NCBI GenBank assembly: GCA_958295665.1
Contig: OY282560.1
Location: forward strand, 96,387,930 to 96,451,929
Source: Tipula vernalis
Lineage: Eukaryota; Arthropoda; Insecta; Diptera; Tipulidae
DNA length: 64,000 nt
Reading direction: 5' to 3'
Shown piece by piece: positions 47,201 to 58,662 of this stretch. Each line of letters starts with the position of its first letter. Within the stretch, counting starts at the first letter, position 1. The translations under genes and the position numbers were made by a program. Under the pieces are notes generated by a model. That model saw only the letters and a program-made list of their open reading frames with translations. It did not search any database and was not told where the DNA came from.

Positions 47201-47784
47201 TACATTTAAGCGATTACTTTATAGAAAATTCAGTTATCACCATGTTTTAATTAGGTGCTGCTAGAATTATAAATTCTTCTAGAATCTGAGTCCCAAATTA
47301 CAAATAAAATGTTTTTATTGAATTCTTGCAGACTTTTTAATTATTTTATGAAATTGAAAATTAAAGGTGGGGCGTAATTTTCAGTTTCTATAATCTAAAA
47401 TTACATTAAAGTGAGAATCAGTTTGCATTCAATTTTAAATAAGTTTATTTTTTAGTTGAAAAATTCATATCAAATTATTTATGCCGTTAGCTTTAGCTCT
47501 ATATATGTGAAATGAATGTTTTGATGCTAAATTCCCGGTTAATCGGCATTTACGATGCCGATTTGACGATAAACGTTCGAAAACGTTGTCCTTTATCACC
47601 CCTTAAACACAATATCTTCAGTGCTGCGGACATCCTGTAAAAATTTTGTATTTCAATTGCTTTTTCTAGAAAAATGGTTTATTGCAATTCAAATCAAATT
47701 AGTGTTTTAAAATTCCCGAGATAAATACACTGTTTCACACTGTTTCCCAATTCTCGAGACAGGAATTCTCGATCATAATCTCTA

Positions 47785-47792
47785 GTAGAGAC
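47785..47792. repeat. 8-bp target site duplication, right
   Basis: GTAGAGAC, partner of 43100-43107. Confidence 0.8.
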
Positions 47793-48000
47793 ATCTGGTT
47801 TGCAGTACTTAATCAAGCTTCAATATGGAGAAAAGTTTAAGGTCACTACTAATATGGATGTTCAGGATGGTTTGGGTGAATGCAGCTACTATTGAAATAT
47901 TGAAAAAAGTGGAAGCTGGACCAAGACCACATGTCTTGTCTAAATTATACCATGTTGGACGTAATATGAGTTGGACACTAATACAGTTCCAATACATTTA
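47785..48000 (+). pseudogene. Helitron/Helentron helicase relic, downstream piece
   Basis: Reads VETSGLQYLIKLQYGEKF and then KVTTNMDVQDGL, matching the (ET)(S/C)GLP..L.L..G..YM.T.N.D..DGLVNG block near the C-terminal end of Helitron helicases. One extra base after GGTTTG shifts the frame before VNAATIEILKKVEAGPR. A stop follows at 47998-48000. It is contiguous with the upstream piece when the hAT-like element is removed. Confidence 0.65.
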
Positions 48001-48059
48001 ACGCAAGATTTAACGACGGACTTTATATTACTATTAGCAAGAAAGATTTCAACTTCTAT

Positions 48060-48470
48060 TAGAGTGTCGATTAGAGTGTCATAAGCTGAGAACATTGGTC
48101 GATCAGGTTATAGTTATCATCTCATTAAAATTCGATAAATAAACGGCGTAAACCAAGTGGAGTAGCAATTTATAGAAATATAAATAGAGTTTGATATTAA
48201 TGTTAGAGGACAGTTGCTCGGTTTATGTGTGATTTACAGCTGATACAGAGGTTCCAATGATTTTTATGGGAGATTTTATGAAGTAGAGTTTATGAAGCAT
48301 CATTTCAATCTAGATATGATTCCGACCAATTATCCAAGTACATTAGGAAATACTTAGAGATAGATTTGTCATTCGCTAGAAAAATAACTACAGAATTTCT
48401 TTCGTCAGTTGGTTACTTTTCATATTATAGACCTATTCTTCATAAAATTGTGATGTAAAAGTAATAACCC
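48060..48470 (+). pseudogene. Endonuclease-domain relic of a Helentron
   Basis: Broken frames contain KPSGVAIYRNIN (near 48155), DTEVPMIFMGDFM (near 48245; the GDFN motif of AP-type endonucleases), FNLDMIPTNYPSTLGNT (near 48305) and SSVGYFSYYRPIL-like text (near 48400). In Helentron-type Helitrons an AP-endonuclease-like domain follows the helicase, and the order here agrees. Many stops; dead. Confidence 0.55.
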
Positions 48471-48501
48471 CTGCGGTTATATCACCGAAATGTGCCTACT
48501 G

Positions 48502-49335
48502 TAATTTATTTATTTATTTATTTATATTAAAACGGGCATAAGCTCATGGCTTTTCCACCCTTCCATACAAATATTTATTAAACATTAAAAATTCCTTACA
48601 ATCTAGTATTAAATATTTTTTGTACAAATTAAGTTAAATTATTTATTTTTATACTCGTATAATCAAAAACAAGTTTTTTACAAACACTAATTGAGCTTAC
48701 ACATCTAACTTCAACCGGCAACCGATTCCATAGAATATAACCTCTGACCAATGGTGAATAATTGAAAACATTATTTTGTATATTTGGCGGCAACAATAAA
48801 CATTGAGTTCGGGCAGACCTACCCATTCTGACCTTGTCAAAGAGATAAACTGGCCACCTTAAGCAACTTATATAAAACAACTAATTTATGGAAAGTAATA
48901 AATTCAATTAAACTGCAACCAAGAATATTATTTGAATAAATTGAAATATGATCAAACTTGCGTAGGTTATAGGTATATCTGACTGAGTTATTGAAAGCTT
49001 TTTGAAGCAAAGTAATACGTAGTGAATCACAGTGTTGATAAATCACATCACAGTAGGTGAAGTGCGGGTTAACCAACGTTTTAACCAGATATAGTCTTAA
49101 GTTCTCCGGACAAATCTTTTTATGAAATCTTAAGTCATACAGAATAGAGTTTAGCTTGCGACAGGTTTTAATGATGTGGTCGCTCCAAGTGAAACTGCTA
49201 TTCATGCGTAGACCCAGATTACAAACTGTATCAATTAATGGTAATTTATTATTATTAATATATAAATCCGGTAATATGATATATCCGAGTAATTGCTTCT
49301 ACAAATAAACATGGCCTGTGTTTTCTTTGTATTTA
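48502..49335 (-). pseudogene. Jockey-like LINE, 3' piece: reverse transcriptase C-terminal region
   Basis: Minus strand. The 3' end carries a tail of AATAAATAAATAAAT (48502-48522). Before it, in two overlapping frames, lies the typical downstream part of a jockey/CR1-type ORF2: NTKKTQAMF (49320), NLGLRMNSSFTWSDHI (49210), LNSILYDLRFHKKICPENLRLYLVKTLV, HFTYCDVIYQHCDS, FNNSVRYTYNLRKFDHIS, and LFDKVRMGRSART...SPLVRGYILWNRLPVEVR. Frameshifts occur near 48860 and 49210. It is the continuation of the piece at 51145-52699. Confidence 0.85.
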
Positions 49336-49639
49336 ACAATTCGCGTGAAGTTTATCTTAAACTATGCTAAAAAAAAAAAAATAGGATCGTTTAGGAAAAA
49401 CTTCACGTCTTTGCACAAATGTGTGAAGTTTTTCCTAAATTTTAATAGCTTTGCATGTGTTCATGATTATAATATACTTAATTCGAACTAACCGATAATC
49501 AGCATTATATAAAGAAGAAAACGCGATTCGAATACATAGTTTATAATATGAATATGGTCTAAAATGAACCCAAACCTAAACGTTCCTAAAATGAGACCAT
49601 CATCATTTGAATAATAAATAAAAATAAAGCGAACTACCT

Positions 49640-50510
49640 GGTATTGTTTTGGACCGCAAATTTAGTTTGAAACCTAATATTTTAGAAAGGGTAAAGAAAG
49701 ATACTGTAGCGCTATACTCCTTTAAAAGTGCTATTGCAAATCGATGGGGTCTTGAACCCCATATCGTATACTTTTATATGGGATTGTTGTTTGGTGGCCA
49801 GCCTTAAATAGTAAGGCTAAGCAAAAGTTGCTGATGAAAATTCAGAGAACTTCCACCCTGTGATTAGTGGTGCACTCAGCAGTACACCCACTCAGGCATT
49901 AAGGATCAAATCCATTTCTATGTGGACCTGTAGTAATACAGGACACTCATCTTTTTTGTGTAACAGAGATAACCTTGGTACCACCGATTTCTTGATTCCA
50001 CTACCTTCTTTTGAGGAATGGTTTCTTAATGATATTTCCTCTAGAGAGGACCGGCCTAGTGAAGAGATGTTGTACCCTGAAGTTTTGAACTTCTTCACGG
50101 ATGGTTCGAAAATCGATGGTAGGGTTGGATATGGTGTTTTTTGTGAGAAAATAAATGTGAACCGCCCGTTTCGTCTACCCGATTATTGCAGCATTTTTCA
50201 GGCTGAATTAATTGCGATAATTGAGGCCGAGGAGTGGTTGAGGTATAATGTAGTATCTGTAAGGGATATTCGCATTTTTACGGACAATTAGGCTGCTATT
50301 AAAACGAAGGTAGCTCAGAGCTGTCTCTCATCTATTAACGAGATGGCAGATCAGTTTGACATCCACTTAATGTGGATGCCAAGGCACTTCAGCGTTGCGA
50401 GGAATAAAAGGGTAGATGAACTCACTCGGCGGGGTACAAATTGCCTCACTTTACCAAATAAGGTAAATGATAAAATTCAGCTCGATCATTTGAAAAGTTA
50501 TAGAGACTAA
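49640..50510 (+). pseudogene. RNase H-bearing LINE fragment (I/LOA-like), plus strand
   Basis: Thumb and RNase H part of a LINE ORF2 related to the one at 20251-22187. Frame remnants include RKFSLKPNILERVKK (49655), ALYSFKSAIANRWGLEPHIV (49715), FGGQPALN/VWWPALN text (49790) and ISGALSSTPTQAL (49863). An open stretch of 143 residues (49860-50291) then carries the RNase H motifs FFTDGSK, FQAELIAIIEAEEWL and FTDN, followed by an in-frame TAG where related proteins have Gln, then AAIKT and HLMWMPRHFSVARNKRVDEL. Truncated at both ends; inserted in the jockey-like LINE region. Confidence 0.85.
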
Positions 50511-50554
50511 GGGTGTTTTGTATAACAGAACCCTATTACCGTTTCCGTTTATGT

Positions 50555-51145
50555 TTTACTTAAATTTCCCAAACATTTTCCGCAACTTAGAGGAACTGGC
50601 CAAAAATAATAAGTATATTTTTGAGTAACTGTGGATGTAAACTCATCATTTGACAAATCATAGAGACAAATAGATAAAGACAGAACTCCAAATGTTCCAG
50701 AATGAGTTAAAGAGATAACACGATAAAGGGTGGGCTGCACTTATAATTAAATGAACGAACTGTTCATTAATAACTCAGTAACAAACAAAAAAAATCTCCA
50801 AATTTACGATTGAAATCAATTATTGACATTATTAGAATCTGATTTGCTTTTATATATGAAATAATGTGTCCGCTAGGTGGCCACCTCTTGATGTAAAGTT
50901 ACTCAAAAATATACTTAGTATTTTTGGCCGGTTTTTCTAAGTTGCGGAAAACGTTTGGAAAATTTATGTAAGACCTATATGGAAGCCGTAATATGATCTT
51001 GATCTACTAAATACCCTTAACCTCTATAACTTTTCAAATGATGATGTATTTCTGTTAGTTTACATTAACAGTTGCTCAAAAATATACTTAGTATTTTTGG
51101 CCGGTTTTTGTAAGTTGCGGAAAATGCTTGGGAAATCTACGTATA
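50555..51145. repeat. Three rearranged copies of one LINE segment
   Basis: A segment with CAAAAATATACTTAGTATTTTTGGCCGG... occurs at about 51073-51145 (contiguous with the reverse transcriptase), at about 50906-50960, and inverted at about 50575-50640. It is the sequence just downstream of YADDVQLYVDF in the LINE. Confidence 0.75.
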
Positions 51146-52699
51146 ATTGAACATCGTCCGCGTAGAAATGGAATTTTGAACCAGAAATGCAATCAGCTAA
51201 ATCATTAATGAAAAGGGAAAATAATATTGGCCCAATAATAGACCCCTGTGGGACCCCACAAATAACCGAAGGTGTTTGTAATAATGACCCTAATAAATTT
51301 ACAATCTGAGTCCTATCCGACAGATATGAAGATAATAAACGAATAGCACAGCCCGAAAAATAATAAAATAATTTAAGCTTTTGCAGGAGAAGCTGATGAT
51401 TAATAGAATCAAACGCCTTGGAAAAATCAAAGAGGACAATTACCGCAAAAGATTTAGGTACATTAAGGATACACGAGATATCATCTACAACATTAACCAA
51501 GGCGGAAGTTGTACTGTGAAACTTACGGAATCCAGATTGATAACGATTTAATAATTGTGACTCACTAATATACAATAGAATTTGATCCTTTAAAGCCAAT
51601 TCAAACACCTTAGATAGAATAGGGGTAATTCTTATTGATCTTAGATCATGTAAATTGTGAACTTCTTTACTTTTATTTAAAAGGATAATTATGGCCTTTG
51701 GACAATACTTAAGGGTCATTCTTAGTAACGTTTAACGTTTAGTTCTAAAATAATAAACTCATAGTCTTCCCCAAAACAAGACGATCAACACATTTGATAT
51801 TTAAAGACGATCTAAAATACACGGCCACCCCACGTCCTGATTTTTTCTTACCAGCAACACAATCATAACGTAGCATTTTGTAACCCGAAATTGCCACGCT
51901 AGAAGATGATATTTTTGGATGAAGCCAAGTCTCACTCAAACAAAAAATATCAAAATGTTTAGTCTGTATCAAAATTCTAACTTTATCAATATGTTTCACT
52001 AAAGCTAGAAGAAGCTGAAGCAGGTGATGCGGAAACTCTAAAATTAGAAGTCAAATTACAAAATAGATTAATTAATTAAATTTTCGTAACACTTAACTAA
52101 CGAGAACTCGGCAGGGACACTCCCTGATGGTTTTTTCGATTATAGTTGATAAATGGTTTTATTACAACACCTGTCGGCCAAATATCCGATGAATAGATTC
52201 TGTCAAAGTGCAGTGGGTTCACTCCAATTTTATACGATATGAAATTCAGCTGACTCCTATCTTTTGTCTTTGCAATTAAGGCACGACAAGATACGTCGTC
52301 TGCTGTTATATTAACCTTTGTTGTTATGTGTCGTATATCATCCAAATCTGAGGTGGATTGATGCGGAGGTGAGTAGCCACAAAAAATTTTTGTTGAGCTA
52401 CAAATCGCAAGTTTGAATCACTAGTATCCATTCCCACAATTAATGTTTCAAGTGATGTAGTCTGGCTCTGGATATCATGAACATTTGTAGAATTTTCACT
52501 CTGTTTCGTAGCTACAGATGTTGATTGAGTTTGCAATCGCATGTTTAACTGTTTTGCAATCATGCCACCAAAATTATTGAAAAATGCAGCAACTGTGTTA
52601 GTGATGTCATCTAACCTGTTAAACACCCGATTTGCTCTAACCTCAATTTTTTTTTTAACTTGATTACATGTATTACATATGAATTGAATGTAAGGTGTG
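51145..52699 (-). pseudogene. Jockey-like LINE, 5' piece: ORF1, endonuclease and reverse transcriptase remnants
   Basis: Minus strand. From 52728 to 52097, two frames of ORF1: the end of a PHD-like finger (FICNTCNQV), a coiled Gln/Ser/Thr-rich middle, then DVSCRALIAKTKDRSQLNF and IKPFINYNRKNH. From 51999 to 51745, the start of an AP endonuclease domain with DIFCLSETWLHPKI (catalytic Glu) and RYDCVAGKKKSGRGVAVYF. From 51719 to about 51120, reverse transcriptase: LRSIRITPILSKVFE, SQLLNRYQSGFRKFHSTTSAL, VLFDFSKAFDSINH, GVPQGSIIGPILF and FYADDVQLY. The rest of the endonuclease and the reverse transcriptase N-terminus are deleted between 51745 and 51719. Confidence 0.88.
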
Positions 52700-52956
52700 C
52701 TATTGTGTACATCACACCAGAAATCCACTTTGTTGAAAACCCAAGTTTTCTATATATAATTCGGACCATTGGGATCAGAAGTCCCATATATTCCGTTTAT
52801 CTAATAAAATATATTTATCGGTGTATGATGATTGTGCAAAATTGTGCGTTACTAAACTGACCTTGAAAATAGTTTATATTGGCCAGAATTGGCCATAGAA
52901 CATCCACAATTGATCAAACTCGTGGTTTTTCGAATAGGTTATATGGGCGATTACCA
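52700..52956. repeat. Inverted-repeat (fold-back) element, first part of left arm
   Basis: Left arm of an inverted-repeat element that continues at 59411. Landmarks: GAAAACCCAAGTTTTCTATATATA (here 52735-52758, complement at about 59910-59935), TTGTGCAAAATTGTGCGTTAC (complement near 59750), ATGGGCGATTACCA at the break. Confidence 0.82.
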
Positions 52957-53413
52957 CACTGAAAAAATAAACTAGGTAATATTAACAAAAATCGTGTTTA
53001 ATATTAATATAAATTTGGGTAAAGAGAATATTCTGTTATATTAAGTAAGGTACTTTTGTTAAAATTAAATTTAAATTGAAATAACAAAACTTTTCTTAAT
53101 ATTAAAAAAATTTATTAAAATGTATCAGTTGTTTATTTTTTTGGTGACGTCACGATTACAAAAAAATTTAAAATTAATTTTGTATGGGTAACAAAAGTCG
53201 TGGTAAAATTTGGAGAAATTTTTAAAAATTTTAAAAATTGTTTGTTAATTTATCTACATATTTATTAATTCTTAAAAAATATTTTGTCTTTTTTTAAAAA
53301 TAATATTCGTACAATTAAGAAGTCTTTGTAATTTTAATGGAAGGATTTAGAAAAATTAAAAAAATATTTCTTGATTTATTTAAATATTTATTTAATATAA
53401 AAAAAACTATATA

Positions 53414-53801
<388 letters not shown>

Positions 53802-54047
53802 CAAATATAAAATAAAATAATATTTAATAAAAATAATTCTTAAATGCTTATGCTTATATTATGTATCTATAAATATTTGCATATTTGTATATACATATTA
53901 AACTTAAATTTGTACTGTAATCTATTCGTTTATAAATGTACAAAAAATTCATTAGTTTAGATAATTCAATTTAATTTTAAATCTTATTTTTAATCAAAAT
54001 TTCAACCCTCATATATGTACAAGTAACACGTATTAGTAGCAAATTAT

Positions 54048-56166
54048 TTAATGATCTATTTTATTATTTTGTAATTCCTTTATTAGAAGCTGAACATCAC
54101 AACTAATTATTTCATCTTTTAGATTTATGTTATAAAAATAAACTTGTATAAACTGCCATACTTTTTGGCAAGCCTCGGGATACTTTAAATTAAAGACAAA
54201 AAATATTTTAAATACTATGTCTATTGCCGTTTGAACGTTTTGTACTATATATTTGATGTCATCAAAGTATATTAGTATTTTGGTTGGTTCCGTGATTTTC
54301 TCCCCCTCTATTGCCATAAAAGGTTGGATACTTTTAATTTCATTTTTTTTTCGTTCAAGAAAATAATTCAGTTCTGCTCCAGTTCGGTAATGCAGGCAAA
54401 ACGATTCTTGAGAATCACGTATTGAAAATTTCTTATTTTTGTGTCGTCCTTGATCAGAACGTACGCTTTTTGCGAAATGGGGTTTTAAAACTGCAGACAG
54501 TATGTAAAATATTGCCGCGCATTTCCCCTCTATAAGTAAGCAGACAATATTACTTATTAATACATTAAAGAAAATTGTTACTAATTACTATATGGTATAC
54601 ATACTTTCCGAAATATCTTCGCTGTGAGCCAGTATTTCGGTTAAAATTTCCTTTGATGAATGATCTTTAATTTTTTTAGCATAAATTTTAAGGATTTTTT
54701 TTTGAAAATTTTCATATTCATCGAAAATTTTTTTAGTATCGTTGTACATGGCATTGAAATCTATGTCAATCTATAATAAACAAAATATCTTATTATTATA
54801 ATCGAATAAAAGTGTTGGATTTTAGTATTACCAGTTTATATCCCTCCACATTCTTGTAATATGGCCAAAGTTCCATAATTGCGGCGGTTGAATTTGCTTT
54901 ATTAATTTGCTCCAGTCTGATACATGTGCTACCTTTCCAGTGGATTATTAATTCCGCTGCTGATAGGCTTTGATATTTTAAGGCCCTGATGTGGTCGTTA
55001 GCAGATGAATTATGTTCAATCGTAAGTTTTTTATTAAATGTGGGCATTTCTATCGCGTCGTCTGATGTGGTGGCTTCTTTTGAGTTGTATGATGGGCGAG
55101 CATATCCGTACACCAAGCCACTGGTCTTAAATTTATTCTTCCTGTTGTGATATTTTGTATATAGTCTGCCTGATGGCGCTGCATTTTTACGTTTTTGATA
55201 ATAGTATACCTAATTAAAAATAAAAATAATTAATATCACATTTTACATTTTAATTGGGTACAATATAATCGTATTTTATTTGATCTAGGAATCGGATTTG
55301 AAATAGGAATTCGAATTTGTGAAAATATTAATTTGGTTTATAAAAAAAAAAGAAATTTGCATTTTACTTACTTCTTCTTCTGAAGGAAATTTTAATTTTA
55401 TTTCTGAAGCAATTTCAGCACAAGCATCGGTTGTTAAGGGCACCTTTTTTTCAATATAGTAGTCTACTATAAGGTCGGCTAATATTTTTCTACTTTCTTC
55501 ATTTAGAGATTGATGTTGTGCGTAATACGATACAATCATGTTCCCTTCAATTTTGTTATTTAATATAAATCGTAAACTGCAGTCAATATTATAATCAATT
55601 TTACCGGTTGACGTGGATGAAATTGGCGACAGAGGAGTAGTGCAGTTTGATAAAAATGACGAAACTGTTGTGGTTGTACTAGAATTATTCTCTTTATTGC
55701 AGTTTATAGTAATTCCTTAACTTCGTTGCCAATTCAATAATTCGAACTCAAAGTCGATTTGTATTGCGGAAGTGAAATTTACTAAAAGTTTATCCATTTG
55801 CCGTAAGCTCATCCTTTTTAAATGGTTTATTGAAATTTCTTGCTCTAGAATTGAATAATAATTTTGTTAATTTGTTAAGTTCAATATTCGTATTTATAAA
55901 TAAAACTTACCATTTAAATGATTATAAAGGTGCACCAAATTCCATGATGTTAGTAAATTCAGCAACTCGGTTTGGGATGGTTCTAATTGACTATCATTTG
56001 GTATAATATAAATTGTATTTATGGTTTCTGTCAACGAATTCGACTCTTCGTTTTCAATGCAGCTTCCCGGTTCGATATTTTTATTAATTATTTCTTCATT
56101 ATTTTCATTAACTGCAAACGACGAATCCGTTGCACAGCATTCAGATAATTCAGTTGAAGTTTGCAT
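54048..56166 (-). pseudogene. Second gene of the CACTG element, five exons, one nonsense codon
   Basis: I could assemble one continuous frame of 584 codons from five exons: 56166-55911, 55844-55372, 55209-54832, 54770-54605 and 54529-54048. All four introns (66, 162, 61 and 75 bp) are GT-AG and keep phase. The N-terminus is acidic and Asn/Glu/Ser-rich; residues about 70-110 (LLTSWNLVHLYNHL...ISINHLKRMS) look like a SAM-type protein interaction fold. A Ser/Thr-rich linker, a helical region (ADLIVDYYIEKK...AEIASEIKLKFPSEEE), a KYHNRKNKF basic patch and a C-terminal domain with IYFDDIKYIV follow. The only lesion seen is TAA at 55719-55717, codon 128. It lies 42 bp downstream of the transposase-like gene and probably depends on its own or shared minus-strand transcription. 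Function unknown; proteins of this type are known to me as unnamed partners in similar elements. Confidence 0.72.
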
Positions 56167-56208
56167 TCTTTACTTTAAAAATTAAATAATGAATTTAATA
56201 ATTTATTT

Positions 56209-58662
56209 TTAATATTTGTACAAATTTTTAGGTCGGATCATGGAACATCCACTGTAAACTTTTGATATTTCAACAGGAGGTCCAACGAAGTCTTCAATAT
56301 TTATGAGTGCTAATGATTGGGAAGAGGAATTCAAATTCACCTGAAAAGATCTGTAATGTGGATTATATTCGTCGACTTTTACCTCGGTACAAAGTAATTG
56401 TATTTGTATGTTATTAAGTGCCACAATTTCCAATATTTTGAAAATTTGCAGCGTATCATGATTATATTTAAAGAGGCAATAATTTGCTTTATATAACACG
56501 GATTTATAAACAATCATTGAAAAACATACTATATTGCAATTAGATAGATTAAGTTGAGTGTTAATAAATTCTTTATAATTACTATTGATGATGCTACTTT
56601 GATCAATTTCAAAAAAGTCGTTTGTTTTATTTGTTATACTATAAGCAAATTTAAATTGGTATTTTTTCGATAAGGAGAAGCATATGTTTTTTCTAGAAGT
56701 AATAGATTTGCTATATAATTTAAACTCTCGATGTTTTCCCTCGAATCTCATACTCCAGAAGTGTCGAGGAGGGCCGGAATAGTAAATTACTGTGGGATAG
56801 TGTGTCAAAAAGTGATGTTTTGGCTTAAGGTCGTCTTTAAAAAGACTAATGTATTCCGAATTGTGATATTTAATTTTTTCTTTTAAAATCAAAATAGTTG
56901 GTTTTGGAATTTCTTTAAGTAATAGTATATCATTTAAATCAATTAAATTTAATATAAAACTCCATACTTTGTCATTTGTTGGAACAAGATCTCCGATTAT
57001 CAATGAAAGAAAATGTATAAATGTCATCATTTCTCGAGCACACATTTTGAAATGAAAATTTGACAAATGCAGTTTAGTAATTACCGGAGATATATTTTTA
57101 ATTTCAATGGAACCGTAATTAAAATATTGTTTCCGTTGGTTTAAAATTTCAAGAGTGAAATATTTCTTTTGATAAATAAAATATTGAAACACGTGACTTA
57201 AATCGTAATGCAGAACGCCCTCGTAAAAGTCATGCATTAAATCCACTGAATAGTTCGATGTAACGTCAAAAGACGGGACTTGGTTGAAAATAGATTCGCG
57301 TTGTATACCAGAAAACTGAGGATCGCTTTCAGCAACATCTGCGGCATAATTAGCTTTATTTCTTGTGCTAGATGGATTTTCTTCACAAAGTTGTTTTGTG
57401 TTAGACTTGGGTTCTTTACATAACCTACAAAATGAATTAGCCGAAAATGAGCTGTTAAAATCAAGCACAGAATTCAGACCCAAATTGTCTCCTAAAACTA
57501 AACCTAATATAAAGCGAACATGTTTATAACCTTTACTTGTGTTGATTAAAATTCCAGACTCCTCCAACAATTTGAGTTCTTGGACTAATTCCTTAAGGCA
57601 TAAGGTATTGCCATGCTGCTTTAGATCAACAGATTTTATTGAAGCGGCTAAAAATATATTTTCAAGTTTTGAGCTATTTTGAAGAAATGGAAAAGAATAA
57701 TATATATTAGATACAGATTTTGTTTTGGCGTGAGAGCCTAATGGGTTATTGACCTCAAAATCATCAATGTATAGGAAGTATGGAATCATTAATTGAGAAC
57801 ACCCATTTCGTTTTTCTTCCCAAAGTCTACCTTGAACAAAATTTGACAATTTACATTCTACTAGTCTCAATTTTTCAATTTCATCTAAACAATTCAGTAA
57901 GCAATCATTATTTTCAAAAAATTTTCTAAACTGGAATTGTATCGGTAAAAGACTACCTACAGTTTTTGATTCATCAAAACCGAATTCACCATTATTTAAT
58001 CCTGGTACTATTTCATTATTAATATTAAACTGTTTAATTGGTGCTGTTAGATCAATTTGTTGTAGAACTTTATAAAATAGGTATTCGGTACCAATATCAA
58101 TAAAAGGGTTTTCACAAAAACTGAAGAATTTTCTATGTTTCGAGTAAATCTCGGGAAGATTTTGATGAAATAAAATTTTAATTGCATTAAGTATAGGCGC
58201 CAAAATAGAATAAATAATTGAAGTTTGAATTTCTATGACATCACATTTCGTTAAATTATTTTTATTATGTAATCCTAATACAAAGTTAGTAACCTGTTTT
58301 TCAATTGATCCTTTTATTAAAATAAAATTGAATTCTTCATTTTCTCTATTTTTTGTTGACGTATTATTATTCGATTGTTTAGATGGAGCAGTACATAACG
58401 ATTGGACCGTGTTATCACAAGATATAGAACGATTAGAATCGTCACATAAGCTTATTAAATTGTTATCGACATTATTAGAATGATGTTCGAGATGCTTCAA
58501 AAGAGCGTGCCTGCGAAATGCTCTAACGTTTTGAAAAGTACCTGAACAGTTACTTTCTACGCAATGAAATACATCATATGTGCCCAGCTTATGTACTTTT
58601 CGGAGATGGATTATCAAATCTCTAATGGGACTATAGATTTCTGAACATTTGAAACACTTCAT
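56209..58662 (-). CDS. Transposase-like protein with two C2H2 zinc fingers, CACTG element
   Basis: Uninterrupted 817-residue frame. Two zinc fingers open the protein: C3-C6-H19-H24 and C34-C39-H52-H57, probably for binding the element ends. A Ser/Asn-rich linker follows (about 60-110). The rest is a large domain with blocks typical of CACTA-like transposases: LGLVLGDNLGLN (near 391), FCRLCKEP (near 412), VDLMHDFYEGV (near 475) and KPKHHFLTHYP then FWSMRFEGKHREFK (near 610-645). The Asp in GDN, the Asp in DLMHD and the Glu in FEGKH are likely catalytic acids by analogy; I did not verify this. The start is the first Met, directly before the first finger. No frameshift or stop is seen, so this is the best-preserved gene in the window. 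Role inferred: cutting and joining of the element ends in the nucleus. Confidence 0.82.
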   Translation of the reverse strand: MKCFKCSEIYSPIRDLIIHLRKVHKLGTYDVFHCVESNCSGTFQNVRAFRRHALLKHLEHHSNNVDNNLISLCDDSNRSISCDNTVQSLCTAPSKQSNNNTSTKNRENEEFNFILIKGSIEKQVTNFVLGLHNKNNLTKCDVIEIQTSIIYSILAPILNAIKILFHQNLPEIYSKHRKFFSFCENPFIDIGTEYLFYKVLQQIDLTAPIKQFNINNEIVPGLNNGEFGFDESKTVGSLLPIQFQFRKFFENNDCLLNCLDEIEKLRLVECKLSNFVQGRLWEEKRNGCSQLMIPYFLYIDDFEVNNPLGSHAKTKSVSNIYYSFPFLQNSSKLENIFLAASIKSVDLKQHGNTLCLKELVQELKLLEESGILINTSKGYKHVRFILGLVLGDNLGLNSVLDFNSSFSANSFCRLCKEPKSNTKQLCEENPSSTRNKANYAADVAESDPQFSGIQRESIFNQVPSFDVTSNYSVDLMHDFYEGVLHYDLSHVFQYFIYQKKYFTLEILNQRKQYFNYGSIEIKNISPVITKLHLSNFHFKMCAREMMTFIHFLSLIIGDLVPTNDKVWSFILNLIDLNDILLLKEIPKPTILILKEKIKYHNSEYISLFKDDLKPKHHFLTHYPTVIYYSGPPRHFWSMRFEGKHREFKLYSKSITSRKNICFSLSKKYQFKFAYSITNKTNDFFEIDQSSIINSNYKEFINTQLNLSNCNIVCFSMIVYKSVLYKANYCLFKYNHDTLQIFKILEIVALNNIQIQLLCTEVKVDEYNPHYRSFQVNLNSSSQSLALINIEDFVGPPVEISKVYSGCSMIRPKNLYKY

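Larger units (their letters stand above)
43108..47784. mobile_element. 4.68-kb hAT-like non-autonomous element
   Basis: Ends are TAGAGATTA at 43108 and TAATCTCTA at 47784, with further imperfect pairing inside (CGAGA, TCTCGAGAATT words near both ends). The 8-bp flanking duplication and TAGAG terminus fit the hAT superfamily. There is no transposase inside; the interior is a mixture of non-coding repeats: a hairpin at 43547-43609, fold-back A (43802-44385), a patch resembling 25550-25930, and fold-back B (46190-47200). Removing it and one GTAGAGAC restores the helicase frame of the host relic. Confidence 0.78.

Noticed and set aside
52693..52728. FWCDVHNS as an authentic part of the LINE ORF1 finger
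   Set aside because: The sequence lies at the edge of the inverted-repeat element and partly pairs with its other end, so I assign only FICNTCNQV onward to the LINE.
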